DNA of 33,558 nt, taken from Chloroflexota bacterium (GTDB lineage: Bacteria > Chloroflexota > Dehalococcoidia > DSGV01). The DNA lies in the NCBI GenBank assembly GCA_021787985.1, contig JAJYLG010000032.1, positions 1-33,558 of the forward strand, in the 5' to 3' direction. Below are positions 1-7,310 of this stretch, piece after piece. Both the position numbers and the translations under genes were made by a program. The notes beneath the pieces were generated by a model that saw only the letters and a list, made by a program, of their open reading frames with translations, searched no databases and was not told the DNA's origin. Every line of letters begins with the position of its first letter. Position 1 is the first letter of the stretch.

Positions 1-2
1 GC

Positions 3-230
3 CTGCCGTGCTACTGCGGTTGCGGCGCCTCCCAGGGACACCGCAGCCTGCAGGACTGCTTCCTCATCCCCACGGGCGGATACGACGCGCACGCGGCGAC
101 CTGTGGCATCTGCGAGCGCGAGGCGGTCGAGGCGCGCCGCCTGCAGGGCGAGGGCCAAGACACCTCCGCGATCCGCGCGTTCATCGACGCGAACTTCGGC
201 CGCTTCGGCGCGCCTACCAACACGCCCTGA
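3..230 (+). CDS. PCYCGC-motif protein, C-terminal part (5' end outside window)
   Basis: The frame is open from the first bases to the TGA at 228-230 and gives 75 residues with no start codon inside the window, so this is the 3' end of a gene that begins upstream. The fragment opens with LPCYCGCGASQGHRSLQDC and later has CGICEREA. That is the hallmark of the PCYCGC-motif (lipo)protein family, whose function is not established. The Cys-rich pattern (PCYCGCG, a Cys about 10 residues on, then CxxC) suggests metal or redox chemistry at the cell surface; this is inference. The next gene starts only 12 bases downstream, so the two are probably co-transcribed. The N-terminal signal or lipobox cannot be seen. 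Confidence 0.8.
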   Translation: MPCYCGCGASQGHRSLQDCFLIPTGGYDAHAATCGICEREAVEARRLQGEGQDTSAIRAFIDANFGRFGAPTNTP

Positions 231-237
231 AAGGAGG
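231..237 (+). promoter_or_regulatory. Strong ribosome binding site for the selenoprotein candidate
   Basis: AAGGAGG lies directly after the stop of the PCYCGC gene and 5 bases before the ATG at 243. It fixes the start of the next gene and shows that this frame is actively translated, which matters because the gene has an in-frame TGA. Confidence 0.8.
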
Positions 238-242
238 CCCCC

Positions 243-746
243 ATGGCCAAGCGGAAGACAAGACCGACATCCCGCTCGTGGTTCCTCTCACGCCTGTTGC
301 TCGGCGTGTCCCTGGTCGCCGTCGTCGGCGCCGCCGCCTGGCTCTTCGTCGTGGCACGCCCGCGTGGCACGGCGGGAACGGCTGCCCCGTCGCCGGCCGC
401 GTCGGGCACGGCCGTAGCGGCGGGCGTCCAGGCGCTCGATCCCTCGGTCGACCTGGGCCGCGTGCCACTCAACACGACGGTGAAGCATGCGTTCCGGCTG
501 CAGAACGTCGGGGCGGCGCCGGCCACGCTGGGCCGAGCGCGTATCGAAGTCCTGGAGGGCTGCTGACCGCCCGAGCCGGTCGTGGGTGCCACGACCATCC
601 AGCCCGGGGCGGACACAACGGTCTCGCTGAGCATGATGATGCATCCCGGCATGGAGGGGCCGCACCTCTTCCGCGTGACGGTGCCCGTTCAGGGCGCGGT
701 CGGCTCGGGCGAGCTGCAGCTCTACGTGAAGGCGGACTTCAGGTAG
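243..746 (+). CDS. Membrane-anchored DUF1573-like protein, candidate selenoprotein (TGA 564-566 read as Sec)
   Basis: The ATG at 243 has a near-perfect RBS. The frame meets TGA at 564-566 (codon 108) and then stays open, coding-like and family-like, to TAG at 744-746, giving 167 residues if TGA is read through. Residues about 12-38 are hydrophobic, a signal anchor. Residues about 65-167 look like an Ig-like DUF1573 domain (DLGRVPLNTTVKHAFRLQN before the TGA; TTIQPGADTTVSL and GPHLFRVTVPV after it). The TGA lies in EGC-U-PPEPVV, where I recall homologues having a second Cys (GCCPP), so Cys107-Sec108 would be a redox or metal pair. A Met/His-rich stretch MMMHPGMEGPH follows. A hairpin at 578-596 resembles a bacterial SECIS. 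The alternative is a plain nonsense mutation giving a 107-aa product. No Sec machinery genes are in the window. Confidence 0.72.
578..596 (+). promoter_or_regulatory. bSECIS-like stem-loop downstream of the in-frame TGA
   Basis: GGTCGTGG (578-585) pairs perfectly with CCACGACC (589-596) around the loop GTG. The helix starts 11 bases after the TGA at 564-566, and the apical loop is 19 bases after it. Bacterial SECIS elements are known to place an apical loop with G/U residues about 16-37 bases after UGA, and the E. coli fdhF element has similar spacing and a GU in the loop recognised by SelB. The match is by eye, with no energy calculation. Confidence 0.65.
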
Positions 747-803
747 GCCGAGCCTGCCGCCGCACGAAGGCGGGGGCCGGGCGCCGCGCTCCGTGTTGCC
801 GCA

Positions 804-1860
804 TCAGGCGCCCTGGCGGCGGATGGTGCCCACGGCCAGCGCGGCGAACAGGGCGGCGAACGCGAGCACGGCGAGGAGATCGAGGCGCACGGACGTGGTG
901 AGCAAACCCTGCCCTTTCAGCATCACATCGCGCAGGGCGCCGACGCCGTAGGTCAGCGGCAGCGCGTAGGCGGCAGGTCGGAGCCAGTCGGGCAGGGACG
1001 ACAGCGGCCAGATGACGCCGCAGAGCAATCCCTGCGGGAGGATGACGATGGGGATGAACTGGACGGCCTGGAGCTCGGTGCGGGCGAAGGTCGAGAGGAA
1101 GATCCCGAGGTTGACCGCCACCAGGGCGAGGGCCAGCACCAGCACGAAGACGCTGAGCAGCGCGCCGTGGTAGTGAACGCGTAGGCCGAGGACGGCTACG
1201 AGGATGACCGCCACGGCCTGGAGCAGGGCGAACAGCCCGAACCCTGCCATGTAGCCGACGACCAGCTCAGAACGACGCAGGGGAGCTGCCATCAGCCGCT
1301 CCAGGGTCCCGGCGACTCGCTCGCGCAGGAAGGCCACGGCCGTCAGCAGAAAGACGAAGAAGAAGGCGAAGTAGCCGACCATCGCCGGCGCGAAGAAGTC
1401 GAGGGCGTCGTAGCGCGGCCCGCCGTGCACGTAGGTGATGTCGACGTGCGGCGGAGTGAGGCCGCTGGGCGCGCCGCCCAGGCCGAGCAGCGCCAGCGGT
1501 TGCCGGGTCGGTGCCTTCGAGGACCACGCGAGCCTGCACGTTGGGCGGGACGCCGCTCACAACGACGGCCGCCTGCACGTCGCTGCTCCGCACCCGCTCG
1601 AGGGCCTCGTCCGCGCTCATGACCGTTACCTGCGCGCGGCCCGTGGCGCAGAGGGCGTCGGCGAAGCGTGAGGCCAGGGCGGCGTCCGTGACGGGGCTCG
1701 CCACGGCGATGCGACGGTCCGGCTGCTGGTGGCGCAGCAGGTATCCGATCAGCGCGAGGACGACCACCGGCACCACGAGGAGCAGGGCCAGCGTCCGCGG
1801 GTCGCGGCGGAACTGCTGGACCACCCGGACGCTCACGGCCCACGTCCTAGTTCGGTTCAC
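804..1860 (-). pseudogene. ABC-2 type transporter permease, interrupted by a frameshift near 1490-1515
   Basis: The N-terminal part (GTG at 1858-1860, GGAG about 8 bases upstream) has one membrane segment (ALLLVVPVVVLALIGYLL) and an extracytoplasmic stretch ending about VVLEGTDPA. The remainder continues in another frame from about LALLGLGGAPSGLTPPHVD through ITYVHGGPRYDALDFFAPA and five more membrane segments to the stop at 804. Together they make one ABC-2 permease of normal order: N-terminal TM, large loop, conserved FFFVFLLT and RERVAGTLERLMAAPL, then TM helices. One single-base indel explains the split. The gene overlaps the 3' end of the ATPase gene by about 12 bases, as expected for an exporter pair. 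A real mutation and a sequencing or assembly error cannot be told apart here. Confidence 0.7.
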
Positions 1861-2569
1861 CCTGCGTCTCCGCAAGCGTGAGGTAGACGGACTTCAGGTT
1901 CGCGGCGCCGACGCGCCGGCACAGCTCCTCGGGCGTGCCTTCCGCCAGGAAGGCGCCGCCGCGCAGGATGCCCAGGCGGTCGGCCTGCTCCGCTTCCTCC
2001 ATCATGTGGCTGGTCAGCATGATGGTGACGCCCGTCTCGTTCAGGCGACGGAAGTGGCCCCAGAACGTGGCGCGCAGCAGCGGGTCCAGGCCGACGGTCG
2101 GCTCGTCGAGGAACAGGAGTCGTGGCCGGTGGACCAGGGCGCAGGCCAGCGACGTGCGCTGCAGCATGCCGCCGCTGAAGGTGCGGAGCGGGCTGTCGGC
2201 GCGGCCGGCGAGCTGGACCAGCTCCAGCACCTCGTCCACCGGACGGCGGTCGGTGAGGCCGTAGGTCCGAGCGAAGAACGCGATGTTCTCGCGGGCGGTC
2301 AGGTCGTAGTAGAGGGCCGGTAGCTGCGGCATGTAGCCGATGTGCTGGAGGATGGCGCGATCGGGGATGGCGCGGCCGAGGACGGTGACAGCGCCCCGGT
2401 CCGGCCTGCTCAGGCCAAGCAAGACGCGGATCAGCGTCGTCTTGCCCGAGCCCGACGGCCCCAGCAGCCCGTAAGTGATCCCGGCGGGCACGGTCAGATT
2501 GACGCCACGCAGGACCTCGAGGGCCCCGAACCGCTTCCACACGTCGCCCGCGCGCACGGCATCGCTCAT
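1847..2569 (-). CDS. ABC transporter ATP-binding protein (ABC-2 exporter)
   Basis: This 240-aa ATPase has Walker A GPSGSGKTT, Q-loop region YMPQLPALYYDLTARENI, signature FSGGMLQR, Walker B LLFLDEPTVGLD and the H-loop LTSHMMEEAEQ. It is the drug/daunorubicin-type (CcmA/NodI-like) ATPase that pairs with ABC-2 permeases. I place the start at MSDAVRAGDVWKRFG (ATG 2567-2569), because the 72 residues further upstream in the open frame are low-complexity and unlike the family. The permease gene overlaps its 3' end, so the two form a transcriptional unit. The substrate is unknown. Since the partner permease is frameshifted, the transporter may be inactive. Confidence 0.9.
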   Translation of the reverse strand: MSDAVRAGDVWKRFGALEVLRGVNLTVPAGITYGLLGPSGSGKTTLIRVLLGLSRPDRGAVTVLGRAIPDRAILQHIGYMPQLPALYYDLTARENIAFFARTYGLTDRRPVDEVLELVQLAGRADSPLRTFSGGMLQRTSLACALVHRPRLLFLDEPTVGLDPLLRATFWGHFRRLNETGVTIMLTSHMMEEAEQADRLGILRGGAFLAEGTPEELCRRVGAANLKSVYLTLAETQGEPN

Positions 2570-2855
2570 GACGGGCCTGCGTGCGCCTGCCTGCGCGTCC
2601 GCGCGGGGCGGGTCGCGTGTGCGTTGCGAGGCATCAAGCACTTGAGCAGCAGGTCCACGCTCGATCTTGCCCCACCCTACCTTCCCTGCGACACCGCTGG
2701 CAATCCGCGGCGTCGAGTCGTCGCCTGTCGCGCACCCCCCGTGTCTCGGCGGTCGTGAGAGCGGGACGCATCCCGCTCGCGACACGCGCGGGCGCGGCGT
2801 CGGCGCCGCGGTACCGTGCTACGATCGCGCCGAATCGCAGCGGGAGGGAGACATC
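2570..2855. other. Divergent intergenic region (286 bp)
   Basis: This gap lies between the ABC exporter ATPase (minus) and the HSL-family hydrolase (plus). It contains an extended -10-like TGCTACGAT at 2817-2825 facing the hydrolase. I see no RNA gene and no convincing small ORF. Confidence 0.5.
2817..2825 (+). promoter_or_regulatory. Possible extended -10 promoter element for the hydrolase gene
   Basis: TGCTACGAT fits the extended -10 pattern TGnTAnnnT and lies 30 bases before the ATG at 2856. No clear -35 box is seen in the GC-rich sequence upstream. The same motif recurs before pncB and, as variants, before other genes in the window. Confidence 0.35.
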
Positions 2856-3806
2856 ATGCCGCTGGACCCACAGGTGCAAGCGCTGCTCGCTGAGGCCGCC
2901 GCCTCCGGCCGGCCGCCGTACGAGCGCATGTCGCCTGCCGAGGCGCGCCGGGCCTTCCTCGAGCTCAAGGACCTGGCCGGCCCACCCGAGCCGGTCGCCC
3001 GCGTCGAGCACCGGACCATCCCCGGCCCCGGCGGCGAGATCCCCGTCCGCGTGTACCGGCCCGACGGCCGCCCGCCTTTTCCCGGCCTGGTCTACTACCA
3101 CGGCGGCGGCTGGGTCATCGGCGACCTCGACACGCACGACTCGCCCGTCCGCGCGCTCGTCCACCGCGCGCGCTGCGTCGCGGTGTCCGTCGGCTACCGC
3201 CTGGCGCCGGAGCACAAGTTCCCCGCCGCGGTCGAGGACGCCTTCGCCGCCTTTCGCTGGACGGCCGCGCACGCCGACTCGCTCGGCATCGACCCGACGC
3301 GCATCGCCGTCGCCGGCGACAGCGCGGGCGGCAACCTGGCGGCGGTCGTGCCGCTGATGGCCCGCGACGAGCCTGCCCCCGCGGAGGCGGGGGGCGGCCC
3401 GGCGCCCGCGTTCCAACTCCTCATCTACCCCGTCATCGACCACGACTTCACCACCGCGTCCTACCGGCAGAACGCGACCGGCTACCAGCTCACGCGGCGG
3501 ACGATGCAGTGGTTCTGGGAGCAATACCTGGGGACGCCGGAGGACGGGCGCGACCCCCACGCCTCGCCGCTGCGAGCCGAGGACCTCCACGGCCTGCCGC
3601 CGGCGTTCGTGATCACGGCCGAGTTCGACCCGCTGCGCGACGAGGGCGAGGCGTACGCGCGCCGGCTGCGGGAAGCGGGCGTGCCGGCCGTAGTGCGGCG
3701 CTACGATGGCCTGATCCACGGGTTCTTCCGCATGGCCGGGGTCCTCGACGCCGGCCGGCGCGCGATCGAAGAGGCGGCCGCCGCGCTGCGCCAGGCCCTG
3801 GGCTGA
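2856..3806 (+). CDS. Alpha/beta hydrolase, hormone-sensitive-lipase family esterase
   Basis: This 316-aa carboxylesterase/lipase acts on short- to medium-chain esters; the physiological substrate is unknown. The oxyanion-hole motif HGGGWVIGD, nucleophile motif GDSAGGN, acid residue in AEFDPLRDEG and catalytic His in LIHGFFRM are all present in family order. The cap region (LDPQVQALLAEAAASG) is typical of bacterial HSL enzymes. The ATG at 2856 follows GGGAGGGAG and is preferred over the longer open frame, whose extra N-terminus is GC-rich non-family sequence. The gene converges on rdgB with a 17-base gap. No signal peptide is visible, so it is likely cytoplasmic. Confidence 0.9.
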   Translation: MPLDPQVQALLAEAAASGRPPYERMSPAEARRAFLELKDLAGPPEPVARVEHRTIPGPGGEIPVRVYRPDGRPPFPGLVYYHGGGWVIGDLDTHDSPVRALVHRARCVAVSVGYRLAPEHKFPAAVEDAFAAFRWTAAHADSLGIDPTRIAVAGDSAGGNLAAVVPLMARDEPAPAEAGGGPAPAFQLLIYPVIDHDFTTASYRQNATGYQLTRRTMQWFWEQYLGTPEDGRDPHASPLRAEDLHGLPPAFVITAEFDPLRDEGEAYARRLREAGVPAVVRRYDGLIHGFFRMAGVLDAGRRAIEEAAAALRQALG

Positions 3807-3823
3807 CACGAGGCGCGCCACCG

Positions 3824-4435
3824 CTACCGGAAACCGGGCGAGCGCGCCAGCAGCGCCAGCAGGCGGGGCAGCAGCGCCCGCGCGGCGCGGGCGCGGTGGC
3901 TGCGGCGGTTCTTCTCCTCGGCCGGCATTTGCGCCGCCGTCAGCCCCAGCTCCGGGTCGATGAAAACGGGGTCGTAGCCGAAGCCGTCGTCGCCGGCGGG
4001 GCGCTCGGCGATGCGCCCCTCCCAGACCCCCTCGGCCCACGCCTCGCGGCCGTCCGGTAGCGCGGCCACCAGCAGGCAGCGGAAGCGCGCGGCGCGCCGC
4101 TCGGGTGGTATGCCCTCCAGCTCCGTCAGCAACCGGCGCAGGTTGTCGGCGTCACGCGCACCCGGGCCCGCGAAACGTGCGCTGCGCGGACCGGGCGTGC
4201 CGGCGAGCGCATCGACCTCGATCCCCGAGTCGTCGGCGACCGTCAGCAGACCCGAGGCCTCGCGGCCGGCCAGCGCCTTGGCACGCGCGTTGGCGCGGTA
4301 CGAGTCGTCCGTCTCGGAGACGTCGAGGGTGATATCCAGCTCGCGCGCGCCCACCAGGTCGAAGGGCGAGCCCTCGAAGAGTGCCGCGTACTCGCGCAGC
4401 TTCCCCGGGTTCGCGGTGGCCACGAACAGCAGCAT
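3824..4435 (-). CDS. rdgB: Non-canonical purine NTP pyrophosphatase (RdgB/HAM1)
   Basis: This enzyme hydrolyses dITP, ITP and XTP to monophosphates and so keeps deaminated purines out of nucleic acids. The 203-aa protein has family motifs in order: ATANPGKLREY (substrate loop, residues about 6-16), SYRANARAKALA, VADDSGIEVDALAGTPG with the catalytic acidic residues, GDDGFGYDPVF and SHRARA near the C-terminus. The length matches the family. It is transcribed divergently from folC across 49 bases. In many bacteria rdgB sits beside rph, but no rph is visible here. Confidence 0.93.
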   Translation of the reverse strand: MLLFVATANPGKLREYAALFEGSPFDLVGARELDITLDVSETDDSYRANARAKALAGREASGLLTVADDSGIEVDALAGTPGPRSARFAGPGARDADNLRRLLTELEGIPPERRAARFRCLLVAALPDGREAWAEGVWEGRIAERPAGDDGFGYDPVFIDPELGLTAAQMPAEEKNRRSHRARAARALLPRLLALLARSPGFR

Positions 4436-4460
4436 CTCCCGGAGCGTACCCCAGCCGTTC

Positions 4461-4482
4461 CCCGCCCGCTATCATGGGCGGG
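4461..4482 (+). promoter_or_regulatory. Hairpin with embedded -10-like box just before folC
   Basis: CCCGCCC (4461-4467) and GGGCGGG (4476-4482) form a 7-bp stem with the loop GCTATCAT, ending 2 bases before the folC ATG. The loop holds TATCAT, a plausible -10 for folC that would give an almost leaderless transcript. No RBS is obvious for folC. Confidence 0.35.
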
Positions 4483-4484
4483 CG

Positions 4485-5837
4485 ATGGAGTATCGCGACG
4501 CGCTGGCCCGCATCCACGGGCTCGTGAACTACGACAGCACCGGCTTCGCGCGCGACCGCATGCGTCGCGACGAGCTGAAGCTGGAACGCGTGCGCTCCGT
4601 GCTGCGCGCGCTCGGCTCGCCTGAACGCGGGCGCCATACGGTGCACGTCGCCGGCAGCAAGGGCAAGGGCTCGACCGCGGCGATGACCGCCGCCATCTTG
4701 CGAGCCCACGGCCTGCACGCCGGCCTGTTCACCAGCCCCCACCTGCACACCTTCCGCGAGCGCATCGCCGTCGACGGCGAGAAGGTGAGCGAAGAGCGCT
4801 TCGCCGCGCTGGTGGACGAGGCCTGGCCAGTGGCGACGGCGGCGGCCGGCCCGGGCGAGCGGCTCACCTTCTTTGAGGTGCTCACGGTGATGGGCTTCCT
4901 CGAGTTCCGGCGCGCGGCCTGTGACTGGCAGGTGGTGGAGGTCGGCCTCGGCGGTCGGCTGGACGCCACCAACGTCCTCGACGCGAAGGAGGTCTGCGCC
5001 ATCACCCCGCTCTCGCTGGAGCACACGCAGATCCTGGGCGACCGGCTGGAGCAGATCGCCGGCGAGAAGGCCGGCATCCTGCGGCCGGGCGTGTCCTGCG
5101 TGCTTGCGCCCCAGCGGCCGGCGGCCGCGGAGCGGGTGGCCGAGGAGGCGGCGCGCCTGGGCTGTCCGCTGCACGCCGTGACAAAGGAGTGCCGCCTGCG
5201 CATCGAGTCGCTCACCATCGACGGCTCCCGCTTCACCCTGCAGACGCCGGCCGGCCGCTATCGGCTACCGCTCCCGCTGCTCGGCCGCCACCAGGTGGAG
5301 AACGCGGCCACCGCCGTGCGCATCTGCGAGCTGGCGCTGGGCGAGGCGCTGCGGCCGGAGCTGGTGGCGCGCGGGCTGGCGGGGGTGCGCTGGCCGGGAC
5401 GGCTCGAGGCCCTGCGCCGGTCCGCCGCCAGCGGATGGCTGCTGGTGGACGGCGCGCACAACGCGGACAGCGCGCGGCGCGTGGCCGAGACGGTGGCCGA
5501 GGTGCTCCCCGGCCGGCCGGTACACCTGGTGCTGGGCGTGATGCGCGATAAGGATGTGGCCGGAATCGCCGGCCGGCTCGCCGCGCTCGACCCGCAGGTG
5601 TACGCGGTGGCGCCGCGCCTGCCGCGAGCGCTCCCGGCCGAGGAGCTGGCCGCGGCCTGCCGCACGGTCCTTCCCGGAAGGACGCCCTGGTACCCGAGCG
5701 TGGAAGCCGGACTGCAGGCGGCGCTGGCCGCGGCCGCGGTCGTGGATGGAGTCGTGCTGGTCTGCGGCTCGCTGTTCACGGCCGCCGAGGCGCGGGAGGC
5801 CGTGCTGGGCATCCTGCCAGACCTCGTCCCGGTATGA
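4485..5837 (+). CDS. folC: Bifunctional folylpolyglutamate synthase / dihydrofolate synthase
   Basis: FolC is a Mur-ligase-family ATP-dependent enzyme that adds glutamate to (dihydro)pteroate or folate. The 450-aa protein has the P-loop HVAGSKGKGSTAAM, the downstream LFTSPHLHTFRERI, VEVGLGGRLDATNV, the linker ITPLSLEHTQILG, the lysine region IAGEKAGI, and the C-terminal domain motif DGAHNADSARR. The start ATG at 4485 gives MEYRDALARIHGLVNYD, the usual family N-terminus. The upstream extension of the open frame is antisense to rdgB and is discarded. Whether both synthase activities are present cannot be told from sequence alone. Confidence 0.93.
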   Translation: MEYRDALARIHGLVNYDSTGFARDRMRRDELKLERVRSVLRALGSPERGRHTVHVAGSKGKGSTAAMTAAILRAHGLHAGLFTSPHLHTFRERIAVDGEKVSEERFAALVDEAWPVATAAAGPGERLTFFEVLTVMGFLEFRRAACDWQVVEVGLGGRLDATNVLDAKEVCAITPLSLEHTQILGDRLEQIAGEKAGILRPGVSCVLAPQRPAAAERVAEEAARLGCPLHAVTKECRLRIESLTIDGSRFTLQTPAGRYRLPLPLLGRHQVENAATAVRICELALGEALRPELVARGLAGVRWPGRLEALRRSAASGWLLVDGAHNADSARRVAETVAEVLPGRPVHLVLGVMRDKDVAGIAGRLAALDPQVYAVAPRLPRALPAEELAAACRTVLPGRTPWYPSVEAGLQAALAAAAVVDGVVLVCGSLFTAAEAREAVLGILPDLVPV

Positions 5838-5901
5838 GAGAATCCAGCTTGCCCGCCGGTGCGCCCGCGGGGGCGGCCGGCCGACCGGGAGAAAGGGCCG
5901 A

Positions 5902-7155
5902 ATGGGGAATCGCGACGAGACCCGCGTAGTCATCACCGGCATGGGGGTCATCTCACCGCTGGGGGAGAACGTCGAGACGTTTTGGGAGGCGGTCGTCGCC
6001 GGCCGCAGCGGCGTGGGGCCGATGACACTGGCCGACCCGGCCAGCTACCCCTGCAGGATCGCCGCCGAGGTGCGCGACTGGCAGCCGGAGCGCCACATCG
6101 ACCGCAAGGAAGCACGGCGGATGGCGCGCTTCAGCCAGTTCGCCGTCGCCGCGGCCGGCCAGGCGCTGGCCGACGCCGGCGTGGACCCGGCGCACGCGGA
6201 GCGCGAGCGGCTGGCCGTGCTGCTGGGCAACGGCAACGGCGGCTACCCCGACATCGACCAGGCGATGCGCGTCATCGTCGAGAAGGGCGGGATGCGCATC
6301 GACCCGTTCTTCATGCCCAAGAGCCTGCCGAACATGGCCGCCGCCCAGGTGGCGCTGCAGTTCGGCCTCAAGGGTTACAACGGCACGGTCGTCACCGCCT
6401 GCGCCGCCGCCACGCAGGCGGTGGGCGAGGCCTTTCGGCTGGTGCGCGACGGCCGCGCCGACGCGGTGGTCACGGGCGGCACGGAGGCCGGGATCAGCGA
6501 GCTGGGGCTGGCCGCGTTCTCCGTCATGCGCGCGCTCAGCACCCGCAACGACGCGCCGCAGCGCGCCAGCCGGCCGTTCGACCGCGACCGTGACGGCTTC
6601 GTGCCGGGCGAAGGCGCGGCCTGCTTCATCGTCGAGCGGCTGGACCACGCGCTGGCGCGCGGCGCCACGCCGCTGGCCGAGCTGATCGGCTTCGCCGTCA
6701 CCGCCGACGCCTATCACCTGGTCGCGCCTTGCGCCGATGGCGAGGGCGCCGGGCGCGCGATCCGCCTCGCGCTCCAGGACGCCGGCCTGGGACCGGAGGA
6801 GGTAGACTACATCAACGCGCACGGCACCTCCACGCCGCTCAACGACGTCTCGGAGACCAAGGCGATCAAGGCGGCGCTCGGCGAGCACGCCTACCGCGTG
6901 CCGGTCAGCTCGACCAAGTCGATGATCGGGCACGCGCTGGGCGCGTCGGGCGCGCTGGAGCTGGTGGCCACGGTGCAGGCGCTGCGCACTGGCTGGGTGC
7001 ACCCGACCGTCAACCTGGACAACCCCGACCCGGAGTGCGACCTGGACTACGTGCCCAACCGGGCGCGCCGGGTCGAGCCGCGCGTGGCGCTGAAGGAGAG
7101 CTTCGGCTTCGGCGGACAGAACGCCGTGCTGGCGCTGCGCCGCTGGGAAGGCTGA
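5902..7155 (+). CDS. fabF: Beta-ketoacyl-ACP synthase II (FabF-type ketosynthase)
   Basis: This 417-aa condensing enzyme elongates acyl-ACP with malonyl-ACP in fatty acid synthesis. The active-site Cys is C167 in TACAAATQAVGEA, and the two catalytic His are in INAHGTSTPLND and MIGHALGASGALE. The C-terminal GFGGQNA loop is present. The start ATG at 5902 follows GGGAG and AAGGG and begins VVITGMGVISPLG, the standard N-terminus; the longer open frame overlaps folC and is not used. No acpP or other fab genes lie nearby, so it may be a stand-alone copy. A role in a dedicated lipid or polyketide pathway is possible but unsupported. Confidence 0.92.
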   Translation: MGNRDETRVVITGMGVISPLGENVETFWEAVVAGRSGVGPMTLADPASYPCRIAAEVRDWQPERHIDRKEARRMARFSQFAVAAAGQALADAGVDPAHAERERLAVLLGNGNGGYPDIDQAMRVIVEKGGMRIDPFFMPKSLPNMAAAQVALQFGLKGYNGTVVTACAAATQAVGEAFRLVRDGRADAVVTGGTEAGISELGLAAFSVMRALSTRNDAPQRASRPFDRDRDGFVPGEGAACFIVERLDHALARGATPLAELIGFAVTADAYHLVAPCADGEGAGRAIRLALQDAGLGPEEVDYINAHGTSTPLNDVSETKAIKAALGEHAYRVPVSSTKSMIGHALGASGALELVATVQALRTGWVHPTVNLDNPDPECDLDYVPNRARRVEPRVALKESFGFGGQNAVLALRRWEG

Positions 7156-7169
7156 GCCCGCCCGCCGCA

Positions 7170-7310
7170 CGACCGGGTCGCGGCAGGCAGGCCCAGGGCC
7201 GCCAGCAGCGCGTCCGCGCTCGCGCCGTCCTCGACTTCCACGGTCGCGCGGCCGGCGGGCAGCCGGCCGGCCAGCGCGCCCTTGAGCGTGACCTCGACCC
7301 GCGCCGTCAC
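7170..7310 (-). pseudogene. ThiS/MoaD-like ORF, C-terminally truncated
   Basis: GTG at 7308-7310 overlaps the acetamidase stop (GTGA), so translation would be coupled. The first ~40 residues (VEVTLKGALAGRLPAG, then VEVEDGASADALLAALGLP) look like the first half of a ThiS/MoaD-type ubiquitin-fold sulfur carrier. The family would then continue with VNG and end in a C-terminal GlyGly. Instead the frame leaves the family at about 7180 and runs antisense into the 3' end of fabF, with no GG tail. I read it as a remnant cut by a rearrangement next to fabF. The similarity is short, so confidence is low. The frame formally stays open to 7047. Confidence 0.4.

Noticed and set aside
804-1875. Two separate small permease genes instead of one broken gene
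   Set aside because: The parts join into one ABC-2 permease with the normal order, and neither half has all the expected membrane segments.
2634-4040. Long minus-strand open frame (468 codons) over the hydrolase gene
   Set aside because: It is antisense to a clear esterase gene, Arg/Gly/Ala-rich and without motifs, a common artefact in high-GC DNA.
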